This document shows, piece after piece, positions 62,722 through 64,000 of a stretch of DNA of 64,000 nucleotides. The stretch is from Vulcanisaeta souniana JCM 11219 (GTDB taxonomy: Archaea > Thermoproteota > Thermoprotei > Thermoproteales > Thermocladiaceae). The stretch's first letter is position 1. Every line of letters starts with the position of its first letter. The notes below the pieces were generated by a model. That model searched no databases. It saw nothing but the letters and a program-made list of their open reading frames with translations, and was not told the DNA's origin. The position numbers were made by a program, and so were the translations under genes. The DNA lies in NCBI RefSeq assembly GCF_026000775.1, contig NZ_AP026830.1:1015056-1079055 (forward strand). The letters are read 5' to 3'.

Positions 62722-63768
62722 ATGATTGGGGTTATTTATGACTATGCATACCTAGAGCATAGGCCTCCCGGGAACCATGTGGAGAGACCAGATAGGGTTG
62801 TCTCAATAATAAAGGCGGTAAATGGTTTAGCCCCTGTGGAGAGACCTATTAAGGATGTGGATGAATGGTTGCTTAAGGTTCATGATGCGGATTACGTAAG
62901 TAAGATAGACCAAGTGTGCAGCGAGGGTTATGTATTTATAGATGCGGATACGTACGTAAGTCCAGGGACTTGCAGAGCAGCAAGGCTGGCCGTGGGCGCG
63001 GTCCTTAGGGGCATTGATAAGGTGTTGAGCGGTGAGTGGAATGCTGCCTATGCAATTGTTAGACCGCCTGGTCACCACGTTGGCCGTAATGGTAAGGCAT
63101 TGATGGCCCCCACCCAAGGCTTCTGCATATTCAATAATACAGCTGTTGGTGCTGTTTATGCCCTGGAGCACGGTGCCGGTAAGGTGGCTATACTCGATGT
63201 TGATGCCCATCACGGTAACGGGACCCAGGAAATCTTCTACAGCGATCCGAGGGTGTTGTACCTGAGCCTTCACCAGGATCCATTGACGATTTATCCAGGC
63301 ACCGGGTTTATAGACGAGGTTGGTGAGGGGTATGGCGAGGGGTTCAATGTTAATGTACCGCTGCCGCCATTCACGGCAGATGACGCTTATCAAGTCGCCC
63401 TTAATGGCATTGTATGGCCAATAATCGAGGAATTCAAGCCACGACTAATCCTAGTGTCGCTGGGTTTCGACGCCCATGAACTAGACGGCATAACCAACCT
63501 AAGGCTCTCCCTAAATACATACGCAGAGGTCTTTAGGAGGTTGAGGGACTTTATTGGTAGGGTTGGGGGTGTGGTGTTTGTCCTTGAGGGTGGTTACAAC
63601 AATGATGTGTTAAGCAGGGGCTCTGTACTACTCATGAACATCATGAGTAATAAGGAGATGGAGATCGATGAGGGGATCACTCGGACAGAACCCAGGGTGC
63701 TTGCCCGTGTAAACTCAGTAATTAGGGATGTAATTAGTACTCAAAGGGTGTATTGGCACTTGGGATGA
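62722..63768 (+). CDS. Histone deacetylase/acetoin utilisation family protein
   Basis: A 348-residue arginase-deacetylase-fold enzyme. Zinc ligands are visible: the DVDAHHGNGTQ motif (Asp, His) and GFDAHELDG (Asp); the catalytic His pair is in RPPGHHVGRNGK, and the Tyr-containing VLEGGYNNDVL closes the site. It probably deacetylates lysines or small amides such as acetylpolyamines; substrate is not shown. Thermoproteaceae lack histones in general, so the target may be another protein such as Alba. The ATG at 62722 is preferred. Confidence 0.9.
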   Translation: MIGVIYDYAYLEHRPPGNHVERPDRVVSIIKAVNGLAPVERPIKDVDEWLLKVHDADYVSKIDQVCSEGYVFIDADTYVSPGTCRAARLAVGAVLRGIDKVLSGEWNAAYAIVRPPGHHVGRNGKALMAPTQGFCIFNNTAVGAVYALEHGAGKVAILDVDAHHGNGTQEIFYSDPRVLYLSLHQDPLTIYPGTGFIDEVGEGYGEGFNVNVPLPPFTADDAYQVALNGIVWPIIEEFKPRLILVSLGFDAHELDGITNLRLSLNTYAEVFRRLRDFIGRVGGVVFVLEGGYNNDVLSRGSVLLMNIMSNKEMEIDEGITRTEPRVLARVNSVIRDVISTQRVYWHLG

Positions 63769-63802
63769 AAACGTTTAAATGCTCATTGATCAGTTTAGTT
63801 CC

Positions 63803-63858
63803 TTGCATGATGATGCTGGGCTGGATGAGCAGTGATTTAGGTTAATAGCGCTGATCGC
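63803..63858 (+). ncRNA. Weak box C/D sRNA candidate
   Basis: After a TATA element (gtttaaatg, about 63774-63782), the predicted start near 63803 is followed at once by box C atgatga (63807-63813) and, 38 bases later, by box D ctga (63851-63854), the right total length for a C/D sRNA. The internal boxes are degenerate: gtgattt (63832-63838) could be C' and ctgg (63821-63824) D'. The candidate D guide is aggttaatagcg. No useful ORF starts here. Weaker than the other two candidates. Confidence 0.35.
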
Positions 63859-63904
63859 TTTCCTGTGAGTTAGTGATTTATTTCCCATCTACGTAATAAC
63901 TAAC

Positions 63905-64000
63905 GTGGTAAGACCTCAATACCTAGTAGTCATGGTGACGCTAATGGCATTGCTAGGTATTGCCTTAGTCTTACATGCCCAGCAAACTCAACTACCCATA
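63905..64000 (+). CDS. Secreted or membrane protein, N-terminal part, cut by window edge
   Basis: From GTG at 63905 the frame is open to the end of the window, 32 codons. It reads MVRPQYLVVMVTLMALLGI, then ALVLHAQQTQLPI, a typical signal peptide (basic n-region, hydrophobic core, AQ cleavage-like end). A TATA-like element, gatttattt (63875-63883), lies about 26 bases upstream, in keeping with leaderless transcription. The mature protein lies outside the window. Confidence 0.6.
   Translation, partial: MVRPQYLVVMVTLMALLGIALVLHAQQTQLPI

Noticed and set aside
1-64000. CRISPR arrays, tRNA genes, prophage and intact insertion sequences
   Set aside because: No regularly spaced repeats, no tRNA-like T-loop with matching stems, and no integrase or complete transposase were seen; introns in tRNA could hide one from reading by eye.

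Overview
The window reads as a hyperthermophilic crenarchaeal chromosome, most likely of the Thermoproteaceae (Vulcanisaeta, Caldivirga or Thermocladium type). The evidence is uL3-uL4-uL23 and uS5/uL30/uL15-SecY clusters, eL13 and eL33, TFB, RadA, RFC, archaeal DnaG, a family B polymerase of about 780 residues, HerA, Lhr and Nre proteins, A-type ATPase subunit I, a UDP-sulfoquinovose synthase, and moderate to low GC. Many starts are GTG or TTG, and many lie 25-30 bases downstream of a TATA box, as in leaderless crenarchaeal genes. The genus is inferred; no rRNA gene is present to confirm it.

Layout. 0-9 kb: a cut-off gene, a TGT-superfamily protein, HerA, heme farnesyltransferase, an Nre repair protein, a membrane protein, a box C/D sRNA candidate, ThrRS and UDP-sulfoquinovose synthase. 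9-17 kb: cis-prenyltransferase, methionine aminopeptidase, DnaG, PolB, an Lrp-type regulator with palindromes in its upstream region, UPF0147 and malic enzyme. 17-22 kb: a tungstate/molybdate-type ABC transporter operon and an APC permease. 22-30 kb: CYTH enzyme, GlmU-like left-handed beta-helix protein, Lhr helicase, a tiny zinc-ribbon protein, a secreted/membrane protein, XTP pyrophosphatase, a protein disulfide oxidoreductase and a protein with a very basic tail. 29.9-30.5 kb is largely non-coding and holds a second, well-formed box C/D sRNA whose D guide matches the conserved 910 region of 16S rRNA. 30.5-37.5 kb: two ribosomal protein clusters with a SPOUT methyltransferase and SecY.

37.6-45 kb is the accessory-looking part: two pilin-like proteins, a secretion/pilus ATPase, the SRP RNA gene (not in the supplied ORFs because it is RNA), two unrecognised proteins, adenosine-specific kinase, a 50-residue zinc protein with an unknown partner, and a TadC-like membrane platform. 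45-64 kb returns to core genes: PRPP synthetase, a HAD-like protein without the nucleophile, eL13, then a long minus-strand run radA-GTPase-coiled-coil protein-rfcS-tfb-HIT, a LysO-like exporter, CBS protein, ATPase subunit I, eL33, and a second minus-strand run rqcH-Mut7C nuclease-AMMECR1-thioredoxin-like protein. A histone-deacetylase-fold protein, a third weak C/D candidate and the signal peptide of a cut-off gene close the window.

I see no CRISPR array, prophage, intact insertion sequence or tRNA. The least described parts are the small RNAs, the two tiny zinc proteins, the split pilus locus, the rqcH-linked nuclease cluster and several enzymes with altered active sites.
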